Shown here piece by piece: positions 44,187-53,115 of a stretch of 64,000 nucleotides of DNA (positions are counted from its first letter, which is position 1; every line of letters starts with the position of its first letter). The notes beneath the pieces were generated by a model that worked only from the letters and a program-made list of their open reading frames with translations, did no database searches and was not told the origin of the DNA. Origin of the DNA: Mycolicibacter minnesotensis. GTDB taxonomy: Bacteria; Actinomycetota; Actinomycetes; Mycobacteriales; Mycobacteriaceae. The translations under genes were made by a program, and so were the position numbers. The stretch covers positions 620,001 to 684,000 of the forward strand of contig NZ_AP022589.1 in assembly GCF_010731755.1 (NCBI RefSeq), given 5' to 3'.

Positions 44187-45257
44187 ATGTCGGCCATGAC
44201 CGATGCAGAATCCACCGGCCGATCCGGGCTCAGCCTGCGCGCAGTATCACTGACCGTCACCGCCGTTATCGAGGAGAGCCCGGACGCGAAGTCCGTTGTG
44301 CTCGAAGTTCCCGGCGAGCATCGGGACCGATTCGATTACCGCCCCGGCCAGTTCCTGACCCTGCGCGTCCCCAGCGAGCTGACTGGCTCGGCAGCGCGCT
44401 GTTACTCACTCGCGAGTTCTCCGCACACCGACGACGCGCCCAAGTTCACCGTCAAACGCACCAGCGGCGGCTACGTGTCGAACTGGCTGTGCGACAACCT
44501 GTCCGCTGGCGACACGATCGACGTGCTGCCGCCTTCAGGGCAGTTCACACCACAAGACCTCGATGCGGACTTCCTGTTGTGGGCGGCCGGCAGCGGGGTC
44601 ACGCCGGTGATCTCGATCCTCAAATCGGTACTCGCCGCGGGCACGGGCCGAGTGGTGCTGTGCTATGCCAACCGCGACGAGGCCTCCGTCATCTTCGCCG
44701 CCGAACTGCGCGCCCTGGCGGCTCGCTACGCCGGCCGACTCACCGTGCTGCATTGGCTGGAGTCCATCCAGGGCCTGCCCACCCGCGCCCAGATGGGCGG
44801 CTTCGCCCGTCACTACACCAGCTACCAGTCCTTCATCTGTGGTCCGGCGCCGTTCATGGAAGTCGTCAAAGATGCGCTCGGCGAGGCGGGTGTGCCGCGG
44901 GAGAACATTCACCTCGAACTGTTCCAGTCGCTGACCGGCGACCCGTTCTCCGACAGGCCGATCGACGAGATCGCCGACGACGAAGACGCCGCCGAGACCG
45001 AGATCAGCATCGACGGCGAGGTCCACCAGCTCGGCTGGCCCAAGAGCCACAATCTGGTTGACGTCATGCTCGCCGCGGGCCTCGAGGTGCCGTTCTCCTG
45101 CCGGGAAGGCAACTGCGGGTCCTGTGCGGCCACGGTAGTCGAAGGCGAGGTCGACCTGGGCAACGCGGCGATCCTGGAGAAGGAAGACATCGCCGAGGGC
45201 TTGTTCCTGGCCTGTCAGGCACGCCCGCTGTCGGGCAAGCTGAAAATCGAGTTTTGA
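44187..45257 (+). CDS. kshB: 3-ketosteroid 9-alpha-hydroxylase reductase (KshB-type)
   Basis: A 356-residue reductase (or 353 from the second ATG at 44196). The FAD motif is RCYSLASSP, the NAD domain has WAAGSGVTPVISILKSV and ICGPAPFME, and the C-terminal plant-type [2Fe-2S] cluster has CREGNCGSC with a later ACQARP. KshB passes electrons from NADH to the oxygenase KshA, which hydroxylates C9 and opens the steroid B ring. No kshA gene is in the window. It leads a run with hsaA and hsaC. Confidence 0.92.
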   Translation: MSAMTDAESTGRSGLSLRAVSLTVTAVIEESPDAKSVVLEVPGEHRDRFDYRPGQFLTLRVPSELTGSAARCYSLASSPHTDDAPKFTVKRTSGGYVSNWLCDNLSAGDTIDVLPPSGQFTPQDLDADFLLWAAGSGVTPVISILKSVLAAGTGRVVLCYANRDEASVIFAAELRALAARYAGRLTVLHWLESIQGLPTRAQMGGFARHYTSYQSFICGPAPFMEVVKDALGEAGVPRENIHLELFQSLTGDPFSDRPIDEIADDEDAAETEISIDGEVHQLGWPKSHNLVDVMLAAGLEVPFSCREGNCGSCAATVVEGEVDLGNAAILEKEDIAEGLFLACQARPLSGKLKIEF

Positions 45258-45332
45258 CCTCGACGGTGAATGTCGTCCGCTCACCGGGACGGGGACGACG
45301 GCCGCGCACTCGTCGCGGTCACCATCTCTGAC

Positions 45333-46514
45333 ATGACTACACGGGTGATTGACAGCATCGCGGAACTCGCCGACAAGCTGCGAGGCCAGGCCGAGGAAGC
45401 CGAGAAGATCGGCAAGCTGACCGACGACACGGTCAAGTCGATGAAGGAAATCGGCAGTATCCGGTTGCTGCAGTCCAAGAAGCACGGCGGACTCGAGGTT
45501 CACCCCCGCGAGTTCGCCGAGACGGTGATGGCGACCGCCGCACTGGATCCGTCGGCCGGCTGGATCAACGGCGTCGTCGGTGTTCACCCTTACCAGCTCG
45601 CCTATGCAGACTCGCGGGTCGGCGACGAGATCTGGGCTGACGACGTCGACACCTGGGTGGCGTCGCCGTATGCCCCGCAGGGCGTCGCCAAGCCCGTCGA
45701 CGGGGGTTACCTCTTCAACGGCCGCTGGCAGTTCAGTTCCGGCACCGACCACTGCGACTGGATCATCCTGGGCGCCATGATCGGCGACGCCGACGGTAAA
45801 CCGCTGATGCCCCCGCAGATGCTGCACATGATCCTGCCCCGTAAGGATTACGAGATCGTCGAGGACTCGTGGGACGTCGTGGGCCTGCGCGGTACTGGCT
45901 CCAAGGACGTCATCGTCTCCGACGCCTTCGTGCCGAGCTACCGGACTATGGATGCCCTGCAGGTCATGGACGGCACCGCCCAGCGCGAGGCCGGGATGAC
46001 CGAACCGCTCTATCTGATGCCGTGGTCGACCATGTTCCCGCTTGGCATCTCCTCGGCCACCATCGGGATCGCCGAGGGCGCGCTTGCCGCCGCCCTCGAC
46101 TATCAGCGTGCGCGGGTGAACTCCAGCGGCGTAGCGATCAAGGACGACCCCTACGTGATGTACGCGATCGGGGAGGCTGCTGCCGACATCAACGCCGCTC
46201 GCCAGGAACTGTTGGCCAACGCCGAACGGGTCTACGACATCGTCGCCTCGGGCAAGGAAGTTTCGTTCGAGGACCGCGCCGCCGGGCGACGGACGCAGGT
46301 ACGCGCGGTCTGGCGGGCGGTGTCGGCCGTCGACGAGATCTTCGCCCGCTGCGGCGGCAACGCAGCGCGGATGGACAAGCCGCTGCAACGCTACTGGCGC
46401 GACGTCCACGTCGGTCAGGCGCACGCCATCCACGTTCCCGGCACGGTGTATCACGCCTCAGCACTGAGCTCGCTCGGCGTCGACCCGCAGGGTCCGCTGC
46501 GGGCGATGATCTAG
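45333..46514 (+). CDS. hsaA: 3-HSA flavin-dependent hydroxylase (HsaA-type)
   Basis: A 393-residue member of the acyl-CoA-dehydrogenase-fold flavin monooxygenases. The segments SIRLLQSKKHGGLEV, AGWINGVVGVHPYQLA and WQFSSGTDHCDWIILGAM match HsaA (394 residues in M. tuberculosis). HsaA hydroxylates the A ring of 3-HSA with reduced flavin from HsaB. I chose the ATG at 45333 for length and family match. hsaB is not nearby. hsaC follows after 10 bp. Confidence 0.92.
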   Translation: MTTRVIDSIAELADKLRGQAEEAEKIGKLTDDTVKSMKEIGSIRLLQSKKHGGLEVHPREFAETVMATAALDPSAGWINGVVGVHPYQLAYADSRVGDEIWADDVDTWVASPYAPQGVAKPVDGGYLFNGRWQFSSGTDHCDWIILGAMIGDADGKPLMPPQMLHMILPRKDYEIVEDSWDVVGLRGTGSKDVIVSDAFVPSYRTMDALQVMDGTAQREAGMTEPLYLMPWSTMFPLGISSATIGIAEGALAAALDYQRARVNSSGVAIKDDPYVMYAIGEAAADINAARQELLANAERVYDIVASGKEVSFEDRAAGRRTQVRAVWRAVSAVDEIFARCGGNAARMDKPLQRYWRDVHVGQAHAIHVPGTVYHASALSSLGVDPQGPLRAMI

Positions 46515-46524
46515 GGGTTGACCT

Positions 46525-47433
46525 GTGAGTGTGATCAAGAGCCTCGGCTACGTTTCCGTACAGACCACCGATATCGACAGGTGGCGCCACTTCGCCTTCG
46601 GCGTACTGGGTTTCGCCCAGGGCACTGGACCCGAACCGGACTCGCTGTACCTGCGGATGGACGAGCGCTCCGCGCGGATCATCGTCTCCCCGGGTGACAC
46701 CGACAAGATCGTCACCGTCGGCTGGGAGGTCCGTGACCATGCCGGCCTGCAGGCGGTAGCGTGCGCCCTCGAAGCTGCGGGTGTCCCGCACAAGCAGCTG
46801 TCGCTGGCCGAAGCAGACGCCCGCCGCGTCGAGGAGGTCATCGCCTTCGAGGATCCCGCCGGCACGTCGCTTGAGGTGTTCCACGGCGCGGTGCTCGACC
46901 ACAGCCCCGTCGTGACACCTTTCGGAGCAAGGTTTCTGACAGGTGATCAGGGCCTGGGACATGTGGTACTGCCCGCACTGGATGTCAACGGCCTGTTCGA
47001 GTTCTACACCGAGGTAATGGGATTCAAGTCACGCGGCGCCTTCCGGGTGCCGGTCCCAGCGGAGTTCGGGCCGGTACGCGTGCGCTTTCTGGGCATCAAC
47101 GAGCGTCATCACAGCTTGGCGCTGTGCCCCGCGGCGACGTTGCGCGACCCCGGGCTGATCCATCTCATGGTCGAGGTCGACAGTCTCGACAACGTCGGAC
47201 AGGCGCTTGACCGAGTCACCAAGGACGGCTTCCAACTGTCGTCGACGCTCGGGCGGCACACCAACGACAAGATGGTGTCGTTCTACGTCCGCGCACCCGG
47301 CGATTGGGACATCGAGTTCGGCACCGAGGGCATGCGAGTCGACGAGACTTACTACACCGCTGAAGAAATCACGGCAGACAGCTACTGGGGCCACCAGTGG
47401 GTTGACGACCTGCCCGCAGCGATGCGCCCGTGA
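46525..47433 (+). CDS. hsaC: 3,4-DHSA extradiol dioxygenase (HsaC-type)
   Basis: A 302-residue two-domain type I extradiol dioxygenase with a GTG start. The Fe(II) ligands are His146 (GLGHVVLP), His213 (LIHLMVEV) and Glu264 (WDIEFGTEG). It opens the catecholic A ring of 3,4-DHSA by meta cleavage. In M. tuberculosis hsaD lies between hsaA and hsaC; here the two are adjacent and hsaD is absent from the window. Its stop overlaps the start of a broken FAD-enzyme gene (GTGA). Confidence 0.94.
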   Translation: MSVIKSLGYVSVQTTDIDRWRHFAFGVLGFAQGTGPEPDSLYLRMDERSARIIVSPGDTDKIVTVGWEVRDHAGLQAVACALEAAGVPHKQLSLAEADARRVEEVIAFEDPAGTSLEVFHGAVLDHSPVVTPFGARFLTGDQGLGHVVLPALDVNGLFEFYTEVMGFKSRGAFRVPVPAEFGPVRVRFLGINERHHSLALCPAATLRDPGLIHLMVEVDSLDNVGQALDRVTKDGFQLSSTLGRHTNDKMVSFYVRAPGDWDIEFGTEGMRVDETYYTAEEITADSYWGHQWVDDLPAAMRP

Positions 47434-47831
47434 CCACTGACTTCACCCCGGTCGCCGCCGCCGAAGTGGCCGGCTGGGACTACGAAGTCGACGTTGCCAT
47501 CGCAGGGTTCGCGATGGCGGGTGCCGCTGCGGAGGTAAAAGCCGCCCGCGGCGATCCGGTGCTGCACAAAAAGGCGCAGTGGCTGAAACCGGTCAATGCC
47601 CCGGTCGGCGCCATCGACCTGCGGGAATGCACCGGCGGATTCACCCTCGGCGCGCTGGCCACCACACTCGACGCCCAAGTGCTCCGCGTCAGCGGGGAAC
47701 CCCTCGCGGGCCTGTAAGCAGCGGGACGGTCAGCCGCCGGGCTCGCGGCCTGGGGCTATGCCAGCGGGGTGTAGCTGGGCGACGGGAGCTTCTACGGCCG
47801 CCGGGCTGGGCGCAGCCCAGCCCGCGCCTGA
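47430..47831 (+). pseudogene. Collapsed FAD-dependent steroid dehydrogenase-like gene
   Basis: The frame begins with a typical FAD-protein N-terminus (DYEVDVAIAGFAMAGAAAEVKAARG). It then joins directly to a C-terminal part (DPVLHKKAQWLKPVNAPVGAIDLRECTGGFTLGALATTLDA). Several hundred residues between are missing, apparently in frame. A stop at 47715-47717 interrupts GL-(stop)-AAGRSAAGLAAWGYASGV, and a second stop follows at about 47778. Both look like single-base nonsense changes in an otherwise intact C-terminus ending GDGSFYGRRAG. Intact relatives are ketosteroid-dehydrogenase-like flavoproteins. Confidence 0.8.
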
Positions 47832-48015
47832 CGAAACGTCGCCCAGCGTGGCCGACGTTCGACGGTCTAGCAACATACGTTTGCCATCAACTATGTTTCC
47901 GCAGCTTTAACGTCGTATATCACGTTGCTCTCGACGCCACTTGGGCGCCGACTGCAGCTGCGGGCCGGATCAAGTTCCGGCAGAAGTGTGACAGCAACAA
48001 CACCGGTGTGGTACA

Positions 48016-48045
48016 CATATGCCCATTAGTCATATGCCTATTAGT
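48016..48045 (+). repeat. Tandem 15-bp direct repeat before the IclR gene
   Basis: CATATGCCCATTAGT and CATATGCCTATTAGT lie head to tail with one mismatch. They are AT-rich, 25 bp before the IclR start, and contain NdeI-type CATATG palindromes. They may be regulator-binding sites or overlap the promoter (TATTAG region). Confidence 0.8.
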
Positions 48046-48069
48046 AATGTAGCCACGGAGGTTCCCCAC

Positions 48070-48939
48070 ATGCCCACGACCGCCGCATTGCCCAGGACCG
48101 CGACCAACGACGCACCGGCCGAAACCCCCAGCGCCGTGATCGACCGGGTATCCCTGGTCCTCGATGCGTTCGACGGTCCCGGCCGCCTGACCCTGGCACA
48201 GATCGTGCGCCGGACCGGCCTCCCCCGCTCGTCGGCCCACCGCATGCTCGAGCGCCTCGTTCAGCTTCGCTGGCTGCGCCGCAGCGGCCGGGACTACGAA
48301 CTGGGCATGCGTCTCGTCGAACTCGGATCCTTAGCGGTTCACCAGGACCGCCTCCACAAGGCGGCGCAGCGCAAGCTGCACGAGCTGCACGCGGCGACCG
48401 GCCTGGTGGTCCACCTGGCCGTTCTCGACGGACCGGACGTCGTGTACATGGACAAGGTCGGCGACCGGATGGCGGCGGCCATCCCGACCCGTGTCGGCGG
48501 CCGCAAGCTGGCGCATTGCACGGCCGTGGGCAAGGCGATGCTGGCTTTCGCCGATGAGCGTGACGTCGGGGCGCTGAACACCGATCTGCTCCCCCGCCAG
48601 ACCAAGTATTCGATCTCCACCCACGCACAACTCCGTAGCGAGCTGCTGAAAGTCCGTTCCCATGGCGTCGCCTTCGACCGGGAGGAGTCGCTGCCAGGTT
48701 TCGGCTGCGTCGCCGCGCCGATCGGCGAGCCGGGTGAAGCTGTTGCGGCCATCTCGGTCTGCGGCCCGATGAATCGGATCAAGCTGGACCAGCGACTCGT
48801 CGCTCCGGTCCGTATCGCCGCGATGGGAATCTGGCAGGCCGTCGACTGCGGACCTGTTCGGGTCTCCCCGACCCTGCAGCAGATGCGGCCGCTGCGGGCA
48901 GGTCCGGCAGTCCGCGGAGGAAGCCTGCAGCTCGCATGA
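48070..48939 (+). CDS. IclR-family transcriptional regulator
   Basis: A 289-residue IclR regulator. The winged helix-turn-helix is LTLAQIVRRTGLPRSSAHRMLERL (about residues 43-66), and the C-terminal effector domain has HLAVLDGPDVVYMDKV, RKLAHCTAVGKAMLA and SLPGFGCVAAPI. IclR proteins often sense aromatic or acid intermediates and control nearby catabolic operons. GGAGG 8 nt before the ATG at 48070 supports the start over in-frame ATGs upstream, which fall inside the direct repeat. Its TGA overlaps the hydrolase start. Confidence 0.92.
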   Translation: MPTTAALPRTATNDAPAETPSAVIDRVSLVLDAFDGPGRLTLAQIVRRTGLPRSSAHRMLERLVQLRWLRRSGRDYELGMRLVELGSLAVHQDRLHKAAQRKLHELHAATGLVVHLAVLDGPDVVYMDKVGDRMAAAIPTRVGGRKLAHCTAVGKAMLAFADERDVGALNTDLLPRQTKYSISTHAQLRSELLKVRSHGVAFDREESLPGFGCVAAPIGEPGEAVAAISVCGPMNRIKLDQRLVAPVRIAAMGIWQAVDCGPVRVSPTLQQMRPLRAGPAVRGGSLQLA

Positions 48940-49883
48940 TTCTGGATGCGCAGATCGCGCGGATCATCGAGGCGCTCAACGCAGGATTCCCGCCAGTGCA
49001 CACCATGACCGGCGAGGAGGCGCGGGCCGTCATCCGCTCGCGTTTCACGCCGTCTGCTGCCCCCGAGCCTGTCGCCGACGTGTATGACCGCACTGTGGCC
49101 GGCCCGGACGGGCCGCTGGAGATCCGGGTCTACCGCCCGAGTGCCGCAGATTCCGGCCCGGTCCCGACCCTGGTGTACGCCCACGGCGGAGGTTGGGTGT
49201 TCTGCGACTTGGACAGCCACGACAACCTGTGCCGCGATTTTGCCAATCGGCTACCGGCCGTGGTGGTTTCCGTGCATTACCGGCGCGCGCCCGAAGAGGG
49301 ACGGTGGCCTGCCGCAGCTGAGGATATGTATGCAGCCACCGTTTGGGCCGCCGACCATATCGGTGAGCTCGGCGCCGACCCGAGCAGATTGCTGGTCGGC
49401 GGCGACAGCGCGGGTGGCAACCTCGCCGCCGTGACCGCGTTGATGGCACGCGACCGCGGTGGACCGCGCCTGGGCGGCCAGCTGCTGCTCTATCCGGTGA
49501 TCGATGCCGACTTCGACACGGCCTCCTACCGACGATTCGGCCGCGGCTTCTACAACCCCCAGCCCGCGCTGCAATGGTATTGGGATCAATACGTTCCCTC
49601 GGTCGCCGACCGGTCCAACCCCTACGCATCTCCCCTGCACGCCCCGGACCTGTCCGGGCTACCGCCAGCAGTCGCCGTCATAGCGGGTCACGACCCGTTG
49701 CGTGACGAGGGCCGGTCCTACGCCGACGCCCTACTGCGCGCGGGCGTTCCCACCGCGGTGCGCTACTTCGAGGGTGGAGTGCACGGCTTCATGACGATGC
49801 CCACCCTCGACATTTGCCACCGGGCCCGCGCCCAGGCGTGCGCAGCTCTCACCGAGATTCTGGGCCCGGCCGTCACGAAATAA
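48936..49883 (+). CDS. HSL-family alpha/beta hydrolase (Lip-type esterase)
   Basis: A 315-residue hormone-sensitive-lipase-family esterase. The oxyanion motif HGGGWVF, nucleophile GDSAGGN, acid GHDPLRDE and histidine GVHGF are all present. The substrate is an ester of unknown type; in this island it could hydrolyse the ester or lactone made by the Baeyer-Villiger enzymes. It is coupled to iclR by an ATGA overlap and overlaps the convergent flavin oxidoreductase by 11 bp. Confidence 0.92.
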   Translation: MILDAQIARIIEALNAGFPPVHTMTGEEARAVIRSRFTPSAAPEPVADVYDRTVAGPDGPLEIRVYRPSAADSGPVPTLVYAHGGGWVFCDLDSHDNLCRDFANRLPAVVVSVHYRRAPEEGRWPAAAEDMYAATVWAADHIGELGADPSRLLVGGDSAGGNLAAVTALMARDRGGPRLGGQLLLYPVIDADFDTASYRRFGRGFYNPQPALQWYWDQYVPSVADRSNPYASPLHAPDLSGLPPAVAVIAGHDPLRDEGRSYADALLRAGVPTAVRYFEGGVHGFMTMPTLDICHRARAQACAALTEILGPAVTK

Positions 49884-51126
49884 CCGCCGGGCCTTCGGTC
49901 TGTGCAGGTTTCATCGGGGCAGTCAGCGGCGCGGCGTCGCCGTAGCGTTGTTCCGGATCGAGCACACAGTGGGTGCGCGTGAAGACGGTAACCATGCATT
50001 TGTTGTTGTGGTCGCAGCGGCTGCGTGCCCGGGGATCCTCGATCATCCGGTTGACCAGGTCTGGTTCGCGCAACAGCGCTCTGCCCATCGCCATGAAGTC
50101 GAATCCCTCGCGTATCCCGGTTTCCAGGTGCTCACGGTTGGTGATGCCGCCCAGCAGAATCAGCTTGGTGTTCTTGATGACCGGCACGAATTGGCGCGCG
50201 GCAGAGAGCATGTAGAGATCTTCGTAGGGATAGCTGCCCATCGCCCACTTCCCCATCACGCGCACCCCGGGACGCAGCGCCGGCGGCATCACCCGCGCGA
50301 ATTCGCGCACCGGAACATCACCCCGGAACAGATACATCGGTTTGAACACCGACGAGCCCTGCGTCAGCTCGACGGCATCCAGCGTCCCGTCGATATCCAA
50401 CAGCTGGGCGGTGCGCAACGCCTCGTCAATCCAGATGCTGCCCGGCAGGCCGTCGTCCATGTCCAGCTTCGCGATCACCGCGATCCGCCGGCCCACGACG
50501 TCGCGGACTCGCTGCGCGATCTGCCGTACGAACCGCGATCGGTTGTCGATGTCCCCCCCGTATTCGTCTTTACGCCGGTTGATCAGCGGGCTCAGGAAAG
50601 AACTCGGCAGGTAGAGGTGCCCGAAATGCAGCTCTACCGCGTCGAATCCGGCATCGACGGCCACCTGCGCCGCCGCGCCGAATTGATCTATGACGGTGAA
50701 GATCTCGTCGCGGTGAATCTCGCGGCAGTAGGCGAATGACGTGGGATTGACGAAACGGCTCGGCGCCACCGCGGTAACGCCGGTCAACTTCTTCTGCGCC
50801 ACCACGCCGGCGTGGCCCAGTTGCGCGGAGATGGCGGCGCCAGTGTCATGCACCGCGTCGGTGAGCTTCGTCAGGCCCGGCAGGGCCTTGGCGTCCATCA
50901 CGATCTGCCCCGGTGCACTGGCCCCCTGCTTGGACACACAGCAGTACGCGACCGTGGTCATGCCGACCCCGCCCCTGGCAAAGCTCACGTGGAAGTCGAT
51001 CAGATCGTCGGTGACCAACCCTTCGGGCGAACGGCCTTCGGATGTCGCGGCCTTGATGACGCGATTGCGCAGTCGGACCGGTCCGAGCCGAGCGGGGGCG
51101 AACGGATTCAGGCTGGGATCGTTCAT
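49873..51126 (-). CDS. NADH:flavin oxidoreductase (Old Yellow Enzyme family)
   Basis: A 417-residue TIM-barrel flavoprotein. Family blocks include RLRNRVIKAATSEGRS, AQLGHAGVVA, FGAAAQVAVDAGFDAVELHFGHLYLPSSFLSPLINRRKDEYGG and the late FDFMAMGRALLREPDL. It reduces activated double bonds, for example in enones. The C-terminal region has Cys residues (RCDHNNKCM) like the iron-sulfur segment of dienoyl-CoA-reductase-type members, but there is no second domain. It may reduce an unsaturated steroid ring or side chain. Confidence 0.9.
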   Translation of the reverse strand: MNDPSLNPFAPARLGPVRLRNRVIKAATSEGRSPEGLVTDDLIDFHVSFARGGVGMTTVAYCCVSKQGASAPGQIVMDAKALPGLTKLTDAVHDTGAAISAQLGHAGVVAQKKLTGVTAVAPSRFVNPTSFAYCREIHRDEIFTVIDQFGAAAQVAVDAGFDAVELHFGHLYLPSSFLSPLINRRKDEYGGDIDNRSRFVRQIAQRVRDVVGRRIAVIAKLDMDDGLPGSIWIDEALRTAQLLDIDGTLDAVELTQGSSVFKPMYLFRGDVPVREFARVMPPALRPGVRVMGKWAMGSYPYEDLYMLSAARQFVPVIKNTKLILLGGITNREHLETGIREGFDFMAMGRALLREPDLVNRMIEDPRARSRCDHNNKCMVTVFTRTHCVLDPEQRYGDAAPLTAPMKPAQTEGPAVIS

Positions 51127-51228
51127 CGCCTAACCGTCCTCGCCGCGGGTGGGATCCGTCAACGCCACTCTCCCGATGTCCGGGACTGCAACCGGTCCCA
51201 TGGCGGGGCCGCCCCTAGCCTCGTCTGC

Positions 51229-51594
51229 ATGGCTGACGGTGAAGTCTTCGTCATCGACCGGATCGTGACCAGGCCCGGGCTGGCGCGACGATTCGTGGAT
51301 CGCTATCTCGCGGAGTACGCGCCCGGCGCCCGGGGCCGCGGAATGACACTGCAGAGCGTGCTCGTCAGTCCACCCATCTGGTTCGCCGATGAGTCGAACA
51401 CCATCACGATCACCTGGTCACTGCCCGACCCACTGGCCTGGTGGCAGATGACCTGGAAGGGACGGCCGGATCCCGCGTTGGGGCAATGGTGGTCGGACAT
51501 CGACGAATTGGTGGCGGAGCGCAGCCGCTCGGTGGCGGCCGCAGCCGGTGACGTCGACGCACTGTGCGAGATGAACGCGGCAGCCGATGTTTAA
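51229..51594 (+). CDS. Small alpha/beta-barrel-type protein of unknown function
   Basis: A 121-residue protein starting MADGEVFVIDRIVTRPGLARRFVDRY. Its strand-helix-strand layout and Trp-rich centre (WSLPDPLAWWQMTW) resemble dimeric alpha/beta-barrel or NIPSNAP-type proteins, but the match is loose. Its 3' end overlaps the Dabb-domain gene by 8 bp, so the two probably act together. The frame is open upstream without good starts; the ATG lies after a clear intergenic gap. Confidence 0.65.
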   Translation: MADGEVFVIDRIVTRPGLARRFVDRYLAEYAPGARGRGMTLQSVLVSPPIWFADESNTITITWSLPDPLAWWQMTWKGRPDPALGQWWSDIDELVAERSRSVAAAAGDVDALCEMNAAADV

Positions 51595-52213
51595 CGTCAC
51601 CCGACTACTCGACGTCGAATCCGGCGAACGCGACCGGGTGCTCACCGCCATCCGCACGGTGGCCGAACGCAGCGGGGCTCTGCGATGGATCGTCGAACCG
51701 ACCGATACCGGCTCACGCAACGGCGGGGATGTGTTGGCGCATCTGCGTTTCCCCGATGAATCAGCGTGGCGGATCGCCGAACCGCAGCTTGCGGCTGCGC
51801 TGGCCGACCCTGCGATCACCCGAATCAACGGCGCGACGTATGCGGGCACTCCGATCGGCACCGGTAAGCCCGCGACGGTGTACCGGACGCTGCTGCTACG
51901 GGTGCAACCGGACACCTCGACGCAGACTCTGACGCGGTTCGAGTCGGAGCTGAAATCGATGCCCGGCTATGTCGGGACCATGTGCGCGTGGCAGCTGAGC
52001 CGGGTGACCGAACCGACCGGATCCACTGAGTGGACGCATGTGTTCGAGCAGGAGTTCACCGATGTCGCCGGGCTGATGGGGCCATATCTGATGCATCCGA
52101 TCCACTGGGCGGTGGTGGACCGGTGGTTCGACCCCGAGACCACCGAGGTGATCGTTCGCGATCGGGTGTGCCACAGCTTCTGCGCGATCGACCGTGCCGT
52201 CCTTCAACCGTGA
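51587..52213 (+). CDS. Dabb-like dimeric alpha/beta-barrel protein
   Basis: A 208-residue protein with two related halves. The second half (VYRTLLLRVQPDTSTQTLTRFESELKSMPGYVGTMCAWQLSRV, then WTHVFEQEFTDVAGLMGPYLMHPIHWAVVDRWF) has the stress-responsive Dabb layout. Members include small decarboxylases, cyclases and proteins of unknown function. It overlaps the preceding small gene and is convergent with the SDR gene. The role in the island is unknown. Confidence 0.75.
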   Translation: MFNVTRLLDVESGERDRVLTAIRTVAERSGALRWIVEPTDTGSRNGGDVLAHLRFPDESAWRIAEPQLAAALADPAITRINGATYAGTPIGTGKPATVYRTLLLRVQPDTSTQTLTRFESELKSMPGYVGTMCAWQLSRVTEPTGSTEWTHVFEQEFTDVAGLMGPYLMHPIHWAVVDRWFDPETTEVIVRDRVCHSFCAIDRAVLQP

Positions 52214-52227
52214 CGACCCGCCGGAAA

Positions 52228-53115
52228 TCACAGTCCGGCAGGCAGGATGTTGGGATTGGCGGCCGCGGGCGGCTCGAGCGACGGAAGCACGGTGGCGCCA
52301 TCCAGGCTGTGCACGGCGAGCTGCTGGGACCAGGGGTAATGCAGGCTGAACGCGACGAGGCCGGTGCGCTCGGCGGCCGGTAGATGGCACATCGCCAACA
52401 CCGTTTCGGCCAGATACTCCACCGGCTCGGTCGGGAACGAATCGGGTATCAGGCTGTCTGCACCCGGTGTCCGGATAGCGCTCGAGGGTCCTACGACGTT
52501 GACGGCGATGTTGGAATCCACCAGTTCAGCCGCAACGCCCTGGGAGAGCCGGTGCAGTGCCGCCTTCATCGACGCGTAGATCACATCCCCGGACGACTTG
52601 TTGTAGTCGCGGTAGGGGCGCTCCGGAGCCAGGCCGGTGACGGATCCGATGTTGACGATCCAGCCCGCACCTTGCCGGCGCATGTGTGGAATCGCCTGCT
52701 GAATCAGCACAAACGGCGTGCGCACATAGTGTTCGACGGTGCGATCGAAGGTCTGGATCGGCATTGTTTCGATGACCGAGTAGTCGGCATATCCGGCGTT
52801 GTTGACCAAGATGTCGATGCGGCCCGTCCGGTCGACCACCTCGTCGATCAAGCCGGCACGCTGGCGGGTGTCCTCCAGATCGGCGGCGATGCCGAATGCC
52901 TTGCCGCCCGCTGCCTCGATCAGTTCGACGGTCTCGGCGATCGTGCCCGGCAGGGCCTCCGTGTGGCCTGCGCGGGTCGACGGCGACGTGCGGAGAGAGC
53001 GTGCGGTGACGGCTACCGTAGCTCCTTCGGCAGCCAGTCGCTGAGCGACTGCCCGCCCGATTCCCCGACTGCTTCCGGTCACCAATGCGGTTTTACCGCT
53101 GAGCAATCCGGTCAT
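52228..53115 (-). CDS. Short-chain dehydrogenase/reductase
   Basis: A 295-residue SDR. The cofactor motif is VTGSSRGIGRAVAQRLA, NNAG is present, and the catalytic region has an upstream NIGSV and then a Tyr/Lys region displaced by an insert (PYRDYNKSSGDVIYASMKAAL). Its ATG overlaps the stop of the Baeyer-Villiger monooxygenase gene by 4 bp, so it probably makes or removes the ketone that enzyme uses. The frame extends upstream into that gene without a start signal. Confidence 0.9.
   Translation of the reverse strand: MTGLLSGKTALVTGSSRGIGRAVAQRLAAEGATVAVTARSLRTSPSTRAGHTEALPGTIAETVELIEAAGGKAFGIAADLEDTRQRAGLIDEVVDRTGRIDILVNNAGYADYSVIETMPIQTFDRTVEHYVRTPFVLIQQAIPHMRRQGAGWIVNIGSVTGLAPERPYRDYNKSSGDVIYASMKAALHRLSQGVAAELVDSNIAVNVVGPSSAIRTPGADSLIPDSFPTEPVEYLAETVLAMCHLPAAERTGLVAFSLHYPWSQQLAVHSLDGATVLPSLEPPAAANPNILPAGL

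Noticed and set aside
44535..46454. A 639-codon open frame antisense to kshB and hsaA
   Set aside because: Long antisense frames are common in high-GC coding DNA. Its protein has no family motifs, while the opposite strand encodes clear enzymes.
40303..49000. KstR-type operators in the island
   Set aside because: I looked for TNNAACNNGTTNNA-like palindromes in the intergenic gaps and found none that matched.
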